From: Desulfomonilaceae bacterium
Lineage (GTDB): Bacteria > Desulfobacterota > Desulfomonilia > Desulfomonilales > Desulfomonilaceae
Direction of reading: 5' to 3'
Assembly (NCBI GenBank): GCA_041662605.1
Contig: JBAZSD010000019.1
Location: 17,747 to 81,746 of the forward strand
Length of the DNA: 64,000 bases
Shown: positions 50,236 through 60,549 of the stretch, piece by piece
Layout of the letters: each line of letters starts with the position of its first letter
Position numbering within the stretch: the first letter of the stretch is position 1
The notes under the pieces: model-generated
Database searches by the model: none
Seen by the model: only the letters and a program-made list of their open reading frames with translations
What the model was told of the DNA's origin: nothing
Translations under genes and position numbers: made by a program

Positions 50236-51512
50236 GAATTTTTTGTTCTGTTCTCGCGATTTTTTTGTTTCTGTGCGTGCTGGGTTCTCAGACTACACTG
50301 GCTGATTCGACTGATCAACACATAAAGAATCTGAAGAGTGATGATCCTGAAGTGAAGGCCAAAGCGGCGTTCGACCTAGGCTGTTCCTGAAACAAACCAG
50401 CGAGGGCGGTTCCGCCTCTCATCGAAGCTTTGAAAGATCCTGAACCTAAAGTGCGAAGCGCCGCTGCTGAAGCTCTGGGCTTCTTTCCCAACCATAGTGA
50501 TGACGTAAAGAAAGCGCTGATTTCGACTTTGAATGATTCGGACTTAGGCCCGAGAAGAGCCGCTGTCTTAGCTCTTGGCCGTGTAGGGGACAAGGACGCA
50601 TCCATTGAGGAATTGATCAAGAAATACTTAAACGATCCCGATGCAAAAACGGCTGAGAACGCTTTGATCGCTATGGCGCTCCTCGGAAAATGGCGGGAAG
50701 ATGATGCGCCTTCACTGGCTAAAGCATTAGGAAGCTCTAACGAATCAACAGCCAAAGGAGCAAGCAAAGCGTTGTTCATGATTGGTGAGCAGAAGCCTGA
50801 CACGGTTGTTCCTCTTCTCATCGAGGCCCTCGGCGCCAAAACCCCGGTTGCAGCGGTACATGCGCTGCCTGCGTTGAAAAAATTGAAAAAGGTTTCAGTG
50901 TCTGCCTTACCGAAGATTGTAGAAATGTATGACAAGTCTGATCCGGACACCAAATCAGACATACTGGACGCCGTCAGCGCAATCGACGATTCGGGAGATT
51001 TTGCCGTTCCCGTTTGTTTGAAGGCCCTCAAAGAGAACAATCCTCTTGACAGGAGAGAGGCCCTAATTGCGCTGATGCGTTTTCGCTCGAAAGCTCCCGC
51101 TTTTCTGGATGTCATTTCGGGGGAACTTAAGGACAAGGATGTTGAAAACCGTCTACTTGCGTTAGGGATTATCCGTGGGCTTGGGCCAAACGCCGACAAG
51201 GTGGCACCTGAGATACTGAAATTGCTGGAAGATCCGGACATGCGGGTCAAAGTTGCCGCCATATCGACACTGGGGGCTATTAAATCGCCTTCTACAACAG
51301 TTATGGTAGGTCTTGAAAAAGCGCTTAAAGATAAGGATTATAGAACCAGGGTCGCAGCCATAAATGCGCTGAAGGCTCTGGGCGAGTCAGCCCCCGCGAA
51401 AGTTACACCAGTTTTGGAACAGGCTTTGAGCAGTGAATCCTACGACCCTGTCAAACGGCTCATAACAGCCGCTGTCGAAGAATTGAAAAAGACCAAATCT
51501 TCCTCACATTAA
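50232..51512 (+). CDS. Secreted HEAT-repeat protein interrupted by one in-frame TGA
   Basis: ATG 50232 overlaps the previous stop and opens with a signal peptide (IFCSVLAIFLFLCVLGSQTT, then LA). After 52 codons a TGA occurs at 50388-50390, and the same frame continues for 373 more codons as regular HEAT repeats (ARAVPPLIEALKDPEPKVRS, LALGRVGDKDASIEELIKKY). The TGA aligns with Gly of the LGxxG turn in the next repeat. It is either a nonsense mutation (GGA to TGA), a recoded codon (a SECIS-like hairpin follows at 50402-50420) or a sequencing error. Without readthrough the repeat part would lack its signal peptide. Frame conservation over the rest suggests recent change or true recoding. Confidence 0.75.
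50402..50420 (+). other. SECIS-like hairpin after the in-frame TGA
   Basis: GAG-GGCG and CGCC-T-CTC pair around a GTTC loop, with one bulged T. The loop GU is at bases 22-23 counted from the U of UGA; in the E. coli fdhF SECIS it is at 23-24. The bulge is on the 3' side instead of the 5' side, so the match is incomplete. Confidence 0.35.
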
Positions 51513-51518
51513 AAGAGT

Positions 51519-51551
51519 CAGCGCCCCGGTGGAAATTCCATCGAGGCGCTG
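51519..51551. terminator. Terminator-like hairpin between the HEAT gene and parE
   Basis: CAGCGCC and GGCGCTG close a longer imperfect stem through GGTGGAA and CCATC. It lies in the 93-base gap of two convergent genes. Only the minus strand has a U-tract (CTCTTTT), so it mainly serves parE. Confidence 0.65.
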
Positions 51552-51605
51552 CTTAGAAGTCATTATAATCTCACTTATAACATTCAAACATCGTCAATGC
51601 GTTGA

Positions 51606-53531
51606 TCAAATGTCAAGTTCACTGACTTGTTGAGATCTTTCCTTAATGAATATGAACCTCTTTCGCACATCCTTACCCATCAGGGTATCGAAAACAATGT
51701 GGGTCTGAACTTCATCATCAACTGTTATTTTCAATATGCTTCTTGTCGCGGGATCCATGGTCGTTGACTTCAGCGTTGGAGCGTCCATCTCTCCCAAGCC
51801 CTTGAACCTCTGTATTTCCGCGTCCTTTCCGTTTCTACGCTTTAAAAGAGCTTCCTTTTCGGCGTCACTGAAGACATATTTGACCTGACTGTTCTTTCCA
51901 GACCCGATTCTGATCCTGTATAGTGGAGGCATGGCAAGGTAAAGGTGCCCCCGCTCGACCAGTTCAGGGAGAAAACGATAGAAAAACGCCAACAACAGGG
52001 TTGAAATGTGATGGCCATCTACATCAGCGTCAGTGTTGATGATAATTTTGCCGTATCTGAGTTTTGAATAGTCAAAGTTTTTGCCGATTCCTGTCCCCAC
52101 ACTTTGAATCAGATTGCTTATTTCTCTATTATTTCGCAGCCTTTCCAGGGACGCCTGCTCCACGTTTAAAATTTTGCCTCTAATAGGCAAAATAGCCTGG
52201 AACTTTCTGTCCCTGGCCTGCTTGGAAGACCCACCGGCGCTATCGCCCTCCACTATAAACAACTCCGTCCTATCCCTTGAATTGAGTGAACAATCGGCAA
52301 GTTTTCCCGGGAGAGTCAGTCTGGAAGTAACGCCTTTACGAGCTACTTCGTCCCTGGCCGCCCTTGACGCCACACGCGCCTGAGCCGCTAGTGTCACCCT
52401 TGAAGTAATGGCGGTGGCCTGCGACGGATTCTGGTGCAGCCACGTTTCGAACGCCGCCTTGAAGGCAGGTTCAATGTGCTGGGCCTCAGGGCTGTTTAAT
52501 TTGTCCTTCGTCTGCCCCTGAAACTCCAGATTTCCATGCAGATAAACAGAGAGAATTGCGGCAATTCCTTCCTTGACATCTTCACCTGAAACGCCCTTTA
52601 CCCCCTTGGGAAGGCCGTTCTTTTTTTCTAGGTAAGATCGAATTACCCGGGTGACGGCATTGCGAAACGCGTTCTCGTGGGTTCCACCAGCAGGGGTAGG
52701 AATCGAATTGACAAAAGAGAGTATTTTGGATGATGTCTCAGATGTCCAGGCAAGCGCCACCTCGAAACGAATATCATTCTGGTAGTGGAGATAAAAAGGT
52801 TGCGCTCCCACTGGCTCGTGCCCATCGATTATTTTGTTAAGAAAATCCCTTACTCCTTCGGGATGATAAAATGTCCAGGAAGAGCCATCGCTCCTGTCCT
52901 CAAAGTTGATTTTCAAGCCCGCAATAAGAAATGACTTAATTTCCAGACGTTCCTTTATTATTTCCCTCGAAAAGTGTAGCTCCCCGAATATCTCAGGGTC
53001 CGGAAGAAAGTTTATCTTTGTGCCGGTGCCACGTTTTGGTTTTTTCTTGATCAAGGCAGTGACCGGCTTGCCGCTCTGAAATTCCTGAACATGCAGAAAA
53101 CCGTTGCGTCTAACCCACACGACCATTCTGGAGCTAAGAGCGTTCACGACCGACGCTCCAACACCATGCAGTCCTCCAGCGACCTTGTAGGTGTCGTCGT
53201 CAAATTTTCCGCCCGCGTGCAGATTGCAGAAAATGGTCTCTATAGTATTCCTTCCTGTTGACGGGTGGACTTCTACGGGTATTCCCCTCCCCCGATCTTC
53301 AACAGTGACGCTTCCATCCTGTTCGATCATTACGTCAATTTCATTGCAATGGCCGTTGAGGGCTTCATCAACGCTATTATCGACTACTTCCCAGACAAGT
53401 TGATGGAGCCCCTCCGGACCTGTGTTCCCAATGTACATACCGGGGCGTCTTCTAACAGCCTCCAGTCCTTTCAGAACCTGGATATCGTTTACGGTGTATG
53501 AATCGCCCATAGACTTGTTCTTGCCTTTCAA
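51606..53531 (-). CDS. parE: Type IIA topoisomerase subunit B (ParE/GyrB)
   Basis: The 641-residue subunit has the GHKL ATPase (GLEAVRRRPGMYIGNTGPEG, EVVDNSVDEALNG, GRGIPVEVHPSTG, GGLHGVGASVVNAL) and the TOPRIM region (FIVEGDSAGGSSKQARDRKF, then NTDADVDGHHISTLLLAFF). The DGHHI form is more ParE-like than GyrB-like, and the gene is paired A-then-B with the upstream subunit. The frame starts at TTG 53531, overlapping the parC stop; ATG 53510 is the likely true start. ParE is my choice, but gyrB is possible. Confidence 0.85.
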   Translation of the reverse strand: MKGKNKSMGDSYTVNDIQVLKGLEAVRRRPGMYIGNTGPEGLHQLVWEVVDNSVDEALNGHCNEIDVMIEQDGSVTVEDRGRGIPVEVHPSTGRNTIETIFCNLHAGGKFDDDTYKVAGGLHGVGASVVNALSSRMVVWVRRNGFLHVQEFQSGKPVTALIKKKPKRGTGTKINFLPDPEIFGELHFSREIIKERLEIKSFLIAGLKINFEDRSDGSSWTFYHPEGVRDFLNKIIDGHEPVGAQPFYLHYQNDIRFEVALAWTSETSSKILSFVNSIPTPAGGTHENAFRNAVTRVIRSYLEKKNGLPKGVKGVSGEDVKEGIAAILSVYLHGNLEFQGQTKDKLNSPEAQHIEPAFKAAFETWLHQNPSQATAITSRVTLAAQARVASRAARDEVARKGVTSRLTLPGKLADCSLNSRDRTELFIVEGDSAGGSSKQARDRKFQAILPIRGKILNVEQASLERLRNNREISNLIQSVGTGIGKNFDYSKLRYGKIIINTDADVDGHHISTLLLAFFYRFLPELVERGHLYLAMPPLYRIRIGSGKNSQVKYVFSDAEKEALLKRRNGKDAEIQRFKGLGEMDAPTLKSTTMDPATRSILKITVDDEVQTHIVFDTLMGKDVRKRFIFIKERSQQVSELDI

Positions 53532-55981
53532 ATCTCACGCTCAATTCTCAGGATCCTGGGGAAAAGCTTCTTACCGCGTCCACCCCTGGATGACAACTGA
53601 ATTTCTCCCACTGAAACAACTTTCCAATCTTCCTCGTCATAAAAGAAACGCACTGCGCAATCTTTCTCTAAAGGTTCCATTCCGATTACTTCAGCATGGT
53701 CCCGGATTTTCATTAAGATTACCCCCCTGGCCGGCCCGGACATGACAGGCGTCTTATCCAACCTGAACATTAAGACATGCCCTTCTGATTCCGCTACCAA
53801 AACATATTCTGAATCAGTGACTCTGACAGCAATAACTTCGTCGCCCGCTTCAAGGTTGACAATCTTTCGCCCCATCCGTTTCGTAGGTTCCCTCAAAGAA
53901 TCCAGCGCAAATCTGAATCCCTTCGCCTTCTTGGTGATCATCATGCCCATTGCAGGCTTCAACAAAGACGCGGAAGAAGTCGACAGTTCCTCTGAACTCT
54001 TCTCAACAAACAGCGATGGCTGATCAATAGGAAAAACTTCCTGTCCTAAAGAATCCCCCTCGATCCCATTTTCAATTTGTTCGGCAATTTCTTCTACTGT
54101 TGTATCGGCTGTGATCAAGGCCACGGCTACTTCTCCATCATCCAGACGAAGAATAGATCCAAGAGGCTCTCCGAATCCTCCTGATGCGTGAATATCTGAA
54201 CACCGCACCGTGTAGACCTTGCCCCTGTTAGTAAATATTGTCACGGTTCGCGCCGTATTACTTCTGACAACGTCCAGGAGAGAGTCACCCTCTCGAAATT
54301 TCAGATTAGAAACGTTTTCAACTTCTGATTTTATTCTTCTAATCCACCCCTGTTTCGACAGAATCACGGTGGCGTCTTCGTGATCAGCAAACGTCTGGAT
54401 ATCGTAATCGAGGGCAACGGCTTCCGATTCCGGTACAATCTGAGTTCGCCTCGCGTCGGACCCTTTTGAGGCTACTTCCTCCAGTTCCTTATCGATAATT
54501 TTCCATATACGGGCGGGGCTGGACAGATCCTTTTCAATGTCCCGGGCCTGTTTCCTCTTGGCCGCTAGTTCATCAAGGACTCTACCGATTTCGATTCCTA
54601 CCAGTTTGTAAAGTCGCATTTCCAGGATTGCGTCAATCTGCTCCTCGTCAAGAGGGAAATTGGATCTCAGACCAGACGCGGCTTCCGATCGGTTTCGAGA
54701 TGACCGGATAATTTCAATGGCCCTATCAAGATCGTCAAAGAGAATCTCAAATCCTTCAAGCAGGTGAATTCTCTTTCTAAGATTGGCCAGTACATAATCG
54801 AGCCTGCGAACAGTCTTTGAATATCTGAATTCAAGAAAATGACGAATTATTTTGTCCAAGGAAAACCGGTCGGGCGCTCCCTGTGGATTGATAGCAATGA
54901 AATTCATCGGGAAGTTGACCTGAAGTTCCGTATGGCGATAAAGGAACGCTGCGATTGATTCGGGTGTTATATCGGAGCCCCTTATTTCAAGGACGACTCT
55001 GACATCTCCAGCGCTTTCATCTCTGACGTCATACACGTTCTTCAGGCGTTTTTCACGAATCAGGATCGCTATTCGTTCTACTAGCTTGGCCTTGTTCACG
55101 GAATAAGGGATAGAAGTAATAATCAGTGACGTCTTTCCTCTACCCGGTTTTTCGATTTCGTAGGTTCCCCTCAGACGTATGGATCCATGGCCCGATTCGT
55201 AAATCTCAGTCAATCGCTCCGGGGACTCAAGAATTTGCCCGTATGTGGGGAAATCAGGTCCCTTGATATGCTCCATCAGTGTTTTCACACTAATATCCGG
55301 ATATTTTATGGCAGACCTGCACGCGTTAACCACTTCCAGTAAATTGTGTGGGGGAAATGAGCAACTCATTCCTACGGCAATCCCCGAGGAGCCGTTCAAC
55401 AGAAGGTTGGGAACAGCCGACGGCAATACATCCGGTTCTTCGCCAATCCCGTCATAGGTAGGTCTGAAATCCGTCGTCCCTTCATCAATGTCTTTGAGAA
55501 GCAAACCTGAGAATCGGCTCAACCTGGTTTCGGTGTATCGCATGGCAGCCGGAGAATCTCCGTCAATCGATCCGAAATTTCCGGAGCCGTCGATAAGCGG
55601 GTATCTAAGACTAAAATCCTGAGCCATTCTAACTAGGGCGTCGTAAGCCGCCTGATCCCCGTGGGGATGATACTTTCCTATAACTTCACCTACTATCGCA
55701 GCGGACTTCCGCATTTTCGCTGCGTCGCTCAACTTCATCCCATGCATTGCGTAGAGAATTCTTCTGTGGACGGGCTTGAGACCATCGCGCACATCAGGTA
55801 ATGCCCGAGAAACTATTGTCGACAAAGCATAAGCCAGATAGCGCTTTTCGACTTCTTCTCTCAGAGTGGTTTCATGTATTTTTTCTACGGGTAACGAAGA
55901 GGAATCGCTCAAATTAGCCTTCTCTCTTTCAGGTTCTTGATTAGTAAGGGCAGAAACATCAAGCTGAATATCCAGGCACAA
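53528..55981 (-). CDS. parC: Type IIA topoisomerase subunit A (ParC/GyrA)
   Basis: The 817-residue subunit has the breakage-reunion domain with active Tyr149 (AAMRYTETRLS) and KPVHRRILYAMHGMK, KYHPHGDQAAYDALVRMAQD, RYPLIDGSGNFGS. The C-terminal beta-pinwheel ends with SSRGGRGKKLF, a GyrA-box-like motif at the very end of the protein. RYPLIDG is ParC-like. The exact start is unsure: TTG 55981 by default, while a TTG near codon 25 has AAGG upstream. It follows dnaE by 21 bases and overlaps parE by four. Confidence 0.85.
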   Translation of the reverse strand: MCLDIQLDVSALTNQEPEREKANLSDSSSLPVEKIHETTLREEVEKRYLAYALSTIVSRALPDVRDGLKPVHRRILYAMHGMKLSDAAKMRKSAAIVGEVIGKYHPHGDQAAYDALVRMAQDFSLRYPLIDGSGNFGSIDGDSPAAMRYTETRLSRFSGLLLKDIDEGTTDFRPTYDGIGEEPDVLPSAVPNLLLNGSSGIAVGMSCSFPPHNLLEVVNACRSAIKYPDISVKTLMEHIKGPDFPTYGQILESPERLTEIYESGHGSIRLRGTYEIEKPGRGKTSLIITSIPYSVNKAKLVERIAILIREKRLKNVYDVRDESAGDVRVVLEIRGSDITPESIAAFLYRHTELQVNFPMNFIAINPQGAPDRFSLDKIIRHFLEFRYSKTVRRLDYVLANLRKRIHLLEGFEILFDDLDRAIEIIRSSRNRSEAASGLRSNFPLDEEQIDAILEMRLYKLVGIEIGRVLDELAAKRKQARDIEKDLSSPARIWKIIDKELEEVASKGSDARRTQIVPESEAVALDYDIQTFADHEDATVILSKQGWIRRIKSEVENVSNLKFREGDSLLDVVRSNTARTVTIFTNRGKVYTVRCSDIHASGGFGEPLGSILRLDDGEVAVALITADTTVEEIAEQIENGIEGDSLGQEVFPIDQPSLFVEKSSEELSTSSASLLKPAMGMMITKKAKGFRFALDSLREPTKRMGRKIVNLEAGDEVIAVRVTDSEYVLVAESEGHVLMFRLDKTPVMSGPARGVILMKIRDHAEVIGMEPLEKDCAVRFFYDEEDWKVVSVGEIQLSSRGGRGKKLFPRILRIEREI

Positions 55982-56002
55982 AGAAAGTGATGGATAAATA
56001 TG

Positions 56003-59000
56003 TCAAACATAAGTAACAGGCTGATATCCAAACACGTCTAGCGCTTCGGCAATGAACGCGTCTGAAGGATCGCAGGTAATCGACGTCAAGTTGATTATTG
56101 TTTCAGTGCGATTGGGGATCACGATATGTAGTTTAACGGGGATCCTACCTTTGTATTTTCCCAGGGTTTTTTTCAATTGCTGTATTTGAATGGGATCAGC
56201 GCCAAGTGCCGAGATTCTTATCTGAACCTCTTTGCTAAAATATCTGGGAGCGTCCTTGAGGACGTGAATCTCATTGACCAGCATCTTGGGCGCGTCCGCA
56301 TCTCCGTCACGAGTCCCTGCGAATATTAACGGTTCTCCTGAGTTGATCAGATCTCTACTGGTTGAATATACATCTGAAAAAATAGTTCCTTCTACCGTTC
56401 CTTCCAAATCTTCGATGGTTACAAACGCCATTCTGTCGCCCTTACGAGTGTTGATTTCTTTGACTTTTTTCACAAGCCCCGCTAGACGAACAGCAGCGCC
56501 ACTTGAGAACCCGGGGAGTTTGGGAATAGTGGAGTTCGTAAATTTCTTCGTCAGTTCCTCATAATTGAGTAGTGGATGACCACTCAGATAAAATCCCATG
56601 AGATCCTTCTCAAATCCCAGCCGAGTCATTTCATCCCATTCGGGACAATTGGCAATAGGCGCATCAGTGAGATTCCCAAATTCACCGGGTGAACAGTCGG
56701 TGGCGAATAGGTTAAACTGTCCCTCGATCCTCTCTTTCTGAAATCCAGAGGCTTGGTCCAAAATGGAATCCAATGCCTCGAACATAGCCCGCCTGCATGG
56801 TCCAAGACCGTCGAAAGCCCCACATTTTACCAGACTGTCGATGACCTTTTTGTTGACCTTGCGCAGATCCACTCGTCTGGCAAAATCCTGCAGGCTGCAG
56901 AAAATCGCTTGGTTCCGTGTTTCAATTATGGAACTGACTGCCGACTCACCCACATTCTTAACGGCGCTTAAACCGAAAACTATGCGACCTTCTGTCACGA
57001 GGAAATCTTCGAATGATTCATTGACGTGGGGTGGGAGAATTTGTATTCCCATGTCCCGGCATTCTTGTAGATAGACTGTTATCTTGTCGGAGTTTCCCGA
57101 TTCCAGACTTAACTGAGCAGCCATAAACTCAGCCGGATAGTGGGTTTTGAGATAAGCTGTCTGATAGGTGACCATAGCGTATGCGGCAGAGTGAGACTTG
57201 TTAAAACCATAACCGGCGAATTTCTCCATCAGGTCAAATATATGCGCCGCTTTTTCAGGATCAATTTTGTTTTTCGAGGCCCCCTTTTCGAAACGGCTTT
57301 TCTGTTCTGCCATTTCCTGAACCTTCTTTTTCCCCATGGCTCTTCGTAAAAGATCAGCTTCACCCAGTGTGTAATTCGCAAGAGCGGTGGCGATACTCAT
57401 TACCTGCTCCTGATATACGATTACTCCATACGTTTCTTTCAGTATCGGCTCCAACTCCGGCAACGGGTACTCGATGGGAATCCTGCCATGCTTTCGGTTG
57501 ATAAAGTCATCAACCATGCCGGACTCAAGTGGGCCTGGCCTGTATAAGGCAAGAATCGCTATGAGGTCTTCAAATACGGTTGGTTTGAATTTGTTAAGAA
57601 CATCTCTCATCCCTGACGATTCGAGTTGGAACACCCCAAGCGTCTCCCCTTTGGAAAGGCGCTCAAAGGTGGTTGGATCATTAAGGGGGATGGAAGATAT
57701 ATCAAGCTTGCTTCCCTTGGATTTCTCTATCAACCGTAAAGTTCTATCAATTACGGATAAAGTCTTGAGCCCTAGAAAATCGAATTTGACCAATCCTATT
57801 TTCTCAATCCATGTCATGTCAAACTGGGTTAGCGTTTCGTCCTTATTTCCCTTGTACAGAGGTAATCTTTCGACAAGAGGCCTATCGGATATCACTATCC
57901 CGGCGGCGTGGGTAGATGCGTGCCTTGAGAGCCCCTCGAGAGATCTGGCAGTCTTGATAAGGTCCCTCACCATCTCCGACTTTTCTACCATTTGGGCTAA
58001 TCGAGGCTCCTCCTTGAGCGCCTTTTCAAGAGTCATCTTCAGAGCGTCAGGGATCAGTTTTGCAATCTGATCAGCCTCAGCATAAGGAAAACCAAGAACT
58101 CTCGCCACATCTCTCACTACGGCTTTGGCCTGCATCCTACCGAAAGTAATTATTTGAGCTACTCGATCCCTGCCGTATTTGTTAGAAACGTAATCGATCA
58201 CTTTTTCCCGACCGTCAGTGCAGAAATCAACGTCTATATCGGGCATGCTCTTACGTTCCGGGTTGAGAAACCTTTCAAAAAGAAGCTTGTACCTTATAGG
58301 ATCAATATCCGTGATTCCAAGAGAATAAGCAGCGAGAGACCCGGCAGCGGATCCCCGACCTGGCCCTACGGGAATGTCATTCTTTCGGGCGAAATTAATA
58401 AAATCAGCTACTATGAGAAAATATCCTGAAAATCCCATCTCTTGAATTAGATTGATCTCATATTCAAGACGTTCCGAATATTTCTCCTTCTCAGTTTCGG
58501 CCAAGTTACCCGAGGACAACGCCTTGTCAATTCTGATTTTGAGACCGTTGCGCGCGTCGCTTGCGAACCGCTCACGCAAAGTCTCGCCTGTTCCCAGATC
58601 AAATCTGGGCATATGAACCTGCCCGAATTCCAGGAGCAATGAGCACCGTTCGGCTATCACCTTAGTATTCTTTACAGCCTCTGGAACCTCTCTAAAATCA
58701 GTCGCCATGCGCTCGGGAGACTTGAAGAAAAACTGGTCCGAGTCAAAACTCATTCTCGATGAGTCTTCAAGAAGTTTACCGGTTTGAACGCAGAGCAGTA
58801 TCTCGTGAGCCCGATGATCCGACTGATCAAGATAATGGCAGTCGTTTGTCGCTACGAGTTTAACATCGAGCTTCCTTGACAGATCGATTAAGGTTTGATT
58901 CACGCGCTTTTGTTCTTCAAGTCCATTTTCTTGTAACTCAAGATAATAGCGTTCATTAGAAAACACATCGCGGAACCAGGAAACTGTGTGAACCAGTTTC

Positions 59001-59467
59001 TTTTCATCTCCCGCTAAGGCCAGATCTGCCAGCTCACTAGAGAGACAACCGCTTAGACAAACCAACCCTTCACTATGTTTTTCCAGCAGTTCCTTATCAA
59101 TGCGAGGTTTATAATAGAACCCTTCGAAATAGCCTGCCGTCACCAGTTTACATAGGTTTCGATAACCTTTTTCGTTCTCGCAAAGCAAAATCAGGTGATA
59201 GGATTTCTGCTCTCCATTTCTTGAGGACTTTTCGAACCTGCTTCCCGGAGCCACGTAGACTTCGCATCCTATAATAGGCTTCAAGCCGCTTGCCTGGACA
59301 GAGCTATAGAAATCCATAGCTCCAAACAGGTTTCCATGGTCTGTGATAGCTACAGCGGACATTCTGTTCTCTTTTGCGCGTGCGATCAGGTCCGGAATTC
59401 GGATCGCCCCATCCAGCAAAGAGTACTGAGTGTGAAGATGTAAATGAACGAAATCTGCCCCAGTCAT
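56003..59467 (-). CDS. dnaE: DNA polymerase III alpha subunit
   Basis: The 1154-residue replicative polymerase has an N-terminal PHP domain (DFVHLHLHTQYSLLDGAIRI, ITDHGNLFGAMDF), the polymerase core with the catalytic Asp pair (SMPDIDVDFCTDGREKVIDY, near residue 410), GPGRGSAAGSLAAYSLGITD and FAGYGFNKSHSAAYAMVTYQ, and a C-terminal OB domain (RLAGLVKKVKEINTRKGDRM). It is the DnaE1 type of normal length. It is first in an operon with parC and parE. Confidence 0.97.
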   Translation of the reverse strand: MTGADFVHLHLHTQYSLLDGAIRIPDLIARAKENRMSAVAITDHGNLFGAMDFYSSVQASGLKPIIGCEVYVAPGSRFEKSSRNGEQKSYHLILLCENEKGYRNLCKLVTAGYFEGFYYKPRIDKELLEKHSEGLVCLSGCLSSELADLALAGDEKKLVHTVSWFRDVFSNERYYLELQENGLEEQKRVNQTLIDLSRKLDVKLVATNDCHYLDQSDHRAHEILLCVQTGKLLEDSSRMSFDSDQFFFKSPERMATDFREVPEAVKNTKVIAERCSLLLEFGQVHMPRFDLGTGETLRERFASDARNGLKIRIDKALSSGNLAETEKEKYSERLEYEINLIQEMGFSGYFLIVADFINFARKNDIPVGPGRGSAAGSLAAYSLGITDIDPIRYKLLFERFLNPERKSMPDIDVDFCTDGREKVIDYVSNKYGRDRVAQIITFGRMQAKAVVRDVARVLGFPYAEADQIAKLIPDALKMTLEKALKEEPRLAQMVEKSEMVRDLIKTARSLEGLSRHASTHAAGIVISDRPLVERLPLYKGNKDETLTQFDMTWIEKIGLVKFDFLGLKTLSVIDRTLRLIEKSKGSKLDISSIPLNDPTTFERLSKGETLGVFQLESSGMRDVLNKFKPTVFEDLIAILALYRPGPLESGMVDDFINRKHGRIPIEYPLPELEPILKETYGVIVYQEQVMSIATALANYTLGEADLLRRAMGKKKVQEMAEQKSRFEKGASKNKIDPEKAAHIFDLMEKFAGYGFNKSHSAAYAMVTYQTAYLKTHYPAEFMAAQLSLESGNSDKITVYLQECRDMGIQILPPHVNESFEDFLVTEGRIVFGLSAVKNVGESAVSSIIETRNQAIFCSLQDFARRVDLRKVNKKVIDSLVKCGAFDGLGPCRRAMFEALDSILDQASGFQKERIEGQFNLFATDCSPGEFGNLTDAPIANCPEWDEMTRLGFEKDLMGFYLSGHPLLNYEELTKKFTNSTIPKLPGFSSGAAVRLAGLVKKVKEINTRKGDRMAFVTIEDLEGTVEGTIFSDVYSTSRDLINSGEPLIFAGTRDGDADAPKMLVNEIHVLKDAPRYFSKEVQIRISALGADPIQIQQLKKTLGKYKGRIPVKLHIVIPNRTETIINLTSITCDPSDAFIAEALDVFGYQPVTYV

Positions 59468-59653
59468 GTGAAAGCCTCATCTGAAAAGTTTGATTGTTTC
59501 AATATCCCTTTTTGAGGAGGGTAACAATATCACCGCGGCGTATAGGGTCGCAATGTGTTTTTAGTAATTAAAGACTCCAATAGCAACAGGAGGAGCAAGC
59601 GTAGTGGAATTAGAAACACTTATACTGTAAAACCTTTTATTTTCATTACTATA

Positions 59654-59683
59654 TTGACTTTTATTAATAAAATATATTAGAAT
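59654..59683 (+). promoter_or_regulatory. Promoter candidate of the mla operon
   Basis: TTGACT (59654-59659) and TAGAAT (59678-59683) are spaced by 18 bases in an AT-rich stretch, 48 bases before the mlaE start. Confidence 0.55.
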
Positions 59684-59731
59684 AAGCACGAACCTATTAC
59701 TACAACCTAACAAACAAGTTGTAATATAATT

Positions 59732-60520
59732 ATGAAATCTGAGGACTTTCTAAAAGCTTCCATAAGCGCCTTAATCGAAACCATTCAAGACTGGCTGGTT
59801 GAACTCGGAGGTATCGTACAGCTTTTCGGGTCGTCAGTATATTGGATGGTGAGGCCTCCTTTTCGTATTCACGAAGTGTTGAGGCAACTGGATTTTGTCG
59901 GCGCACAGTCCGTTTTGCTCATAATAATAACTGGAGCTTTTACCGGTATGGTCAGCGCCCTACAGGGATATAACGGCATGAATCGTTATGGGGCCGAATC
60001 ACTTGTTGGAGCGACGACCGCTCTGGCGTTGGCGAGAGAGTTGGGCCCCGTCCTTACCGCCCTAATGATCGTCGGTAGAGTAGGGTCGGCCATGACATCG
60101 GAACTCGGCAGCATGAAAAATTCCCAGCAGATAGACGCCTTGGCAAGTATGGCCGTAGCGCCTGTTCAGTATCTTGTATCCCCACGGATTTTAGCGACAA
60201 CTATTTCGATGCCGTTCCTGTCGGCTACCTTTGGCTTTTCCGGAATGGTCGGAGCCTATTTTATATCAACCCGATATTTAAATATTGACCCCGGCGCCTT
60301 CATGTCCGGGATAAAAGATTATCTCGCCGCTTCAGACGTGGCCCACGGGTTGATAAAGGCGCTGGTCTTTGGGCTTATCTTGTCTCTTGTAGCTTGTTTT
60401 AAGGGCTTTAACGCCTCTGGAGGGGCCAGAGGGGTCGGGGTAGCCACAACCAAGTCGGTTGTGCTATCATCTGTACTAATTCTGTTCTCAGATTACGTGA
60501 TGACAACAATAATGTTTTGA
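59732..60520 (+). CDS. mlaE: MlaE-type ABC transporter permease
   Basis: The 262-residue inner membrane permease has about five helices and the family motif ALARELGPVLTALMIVGRVG followed by SAMTSELGSMKNSQQIDALA. It is part of the MCE phospholipid transport system that moves lipids between the two membranes. It is first in an operon mlaE-mlaF-mlaD plus a large protein. No ribosome site is obvious, as the leader is AT-rich. Confidence 0.95.
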   Translation: MKSEDFLKASISALIETIQDWLVELGGIVQLFGSSVYWMVRPPFRIHEVLRQLDFVGAQSVLLIIITGAFTGMVSALQGYNGMNRYGAESLVGATTALALARELGPVLTALMIVGRVGSAMTSELGSMKNSQQIDALASMAVAPVQYLVSPRILATTISMPFLSATFGFSGMVGAYFISTRYLNIDPGAFMSGIKDYLAASDVAHGLIKALVFGLILSLVACFKGFNASGGARGVGVATTKSVVLSSVLILFSDYVMTTIMF

Positions 60521-60549
60521 CGGTCGGGTTGTTATACGCGCGGGTTGAC

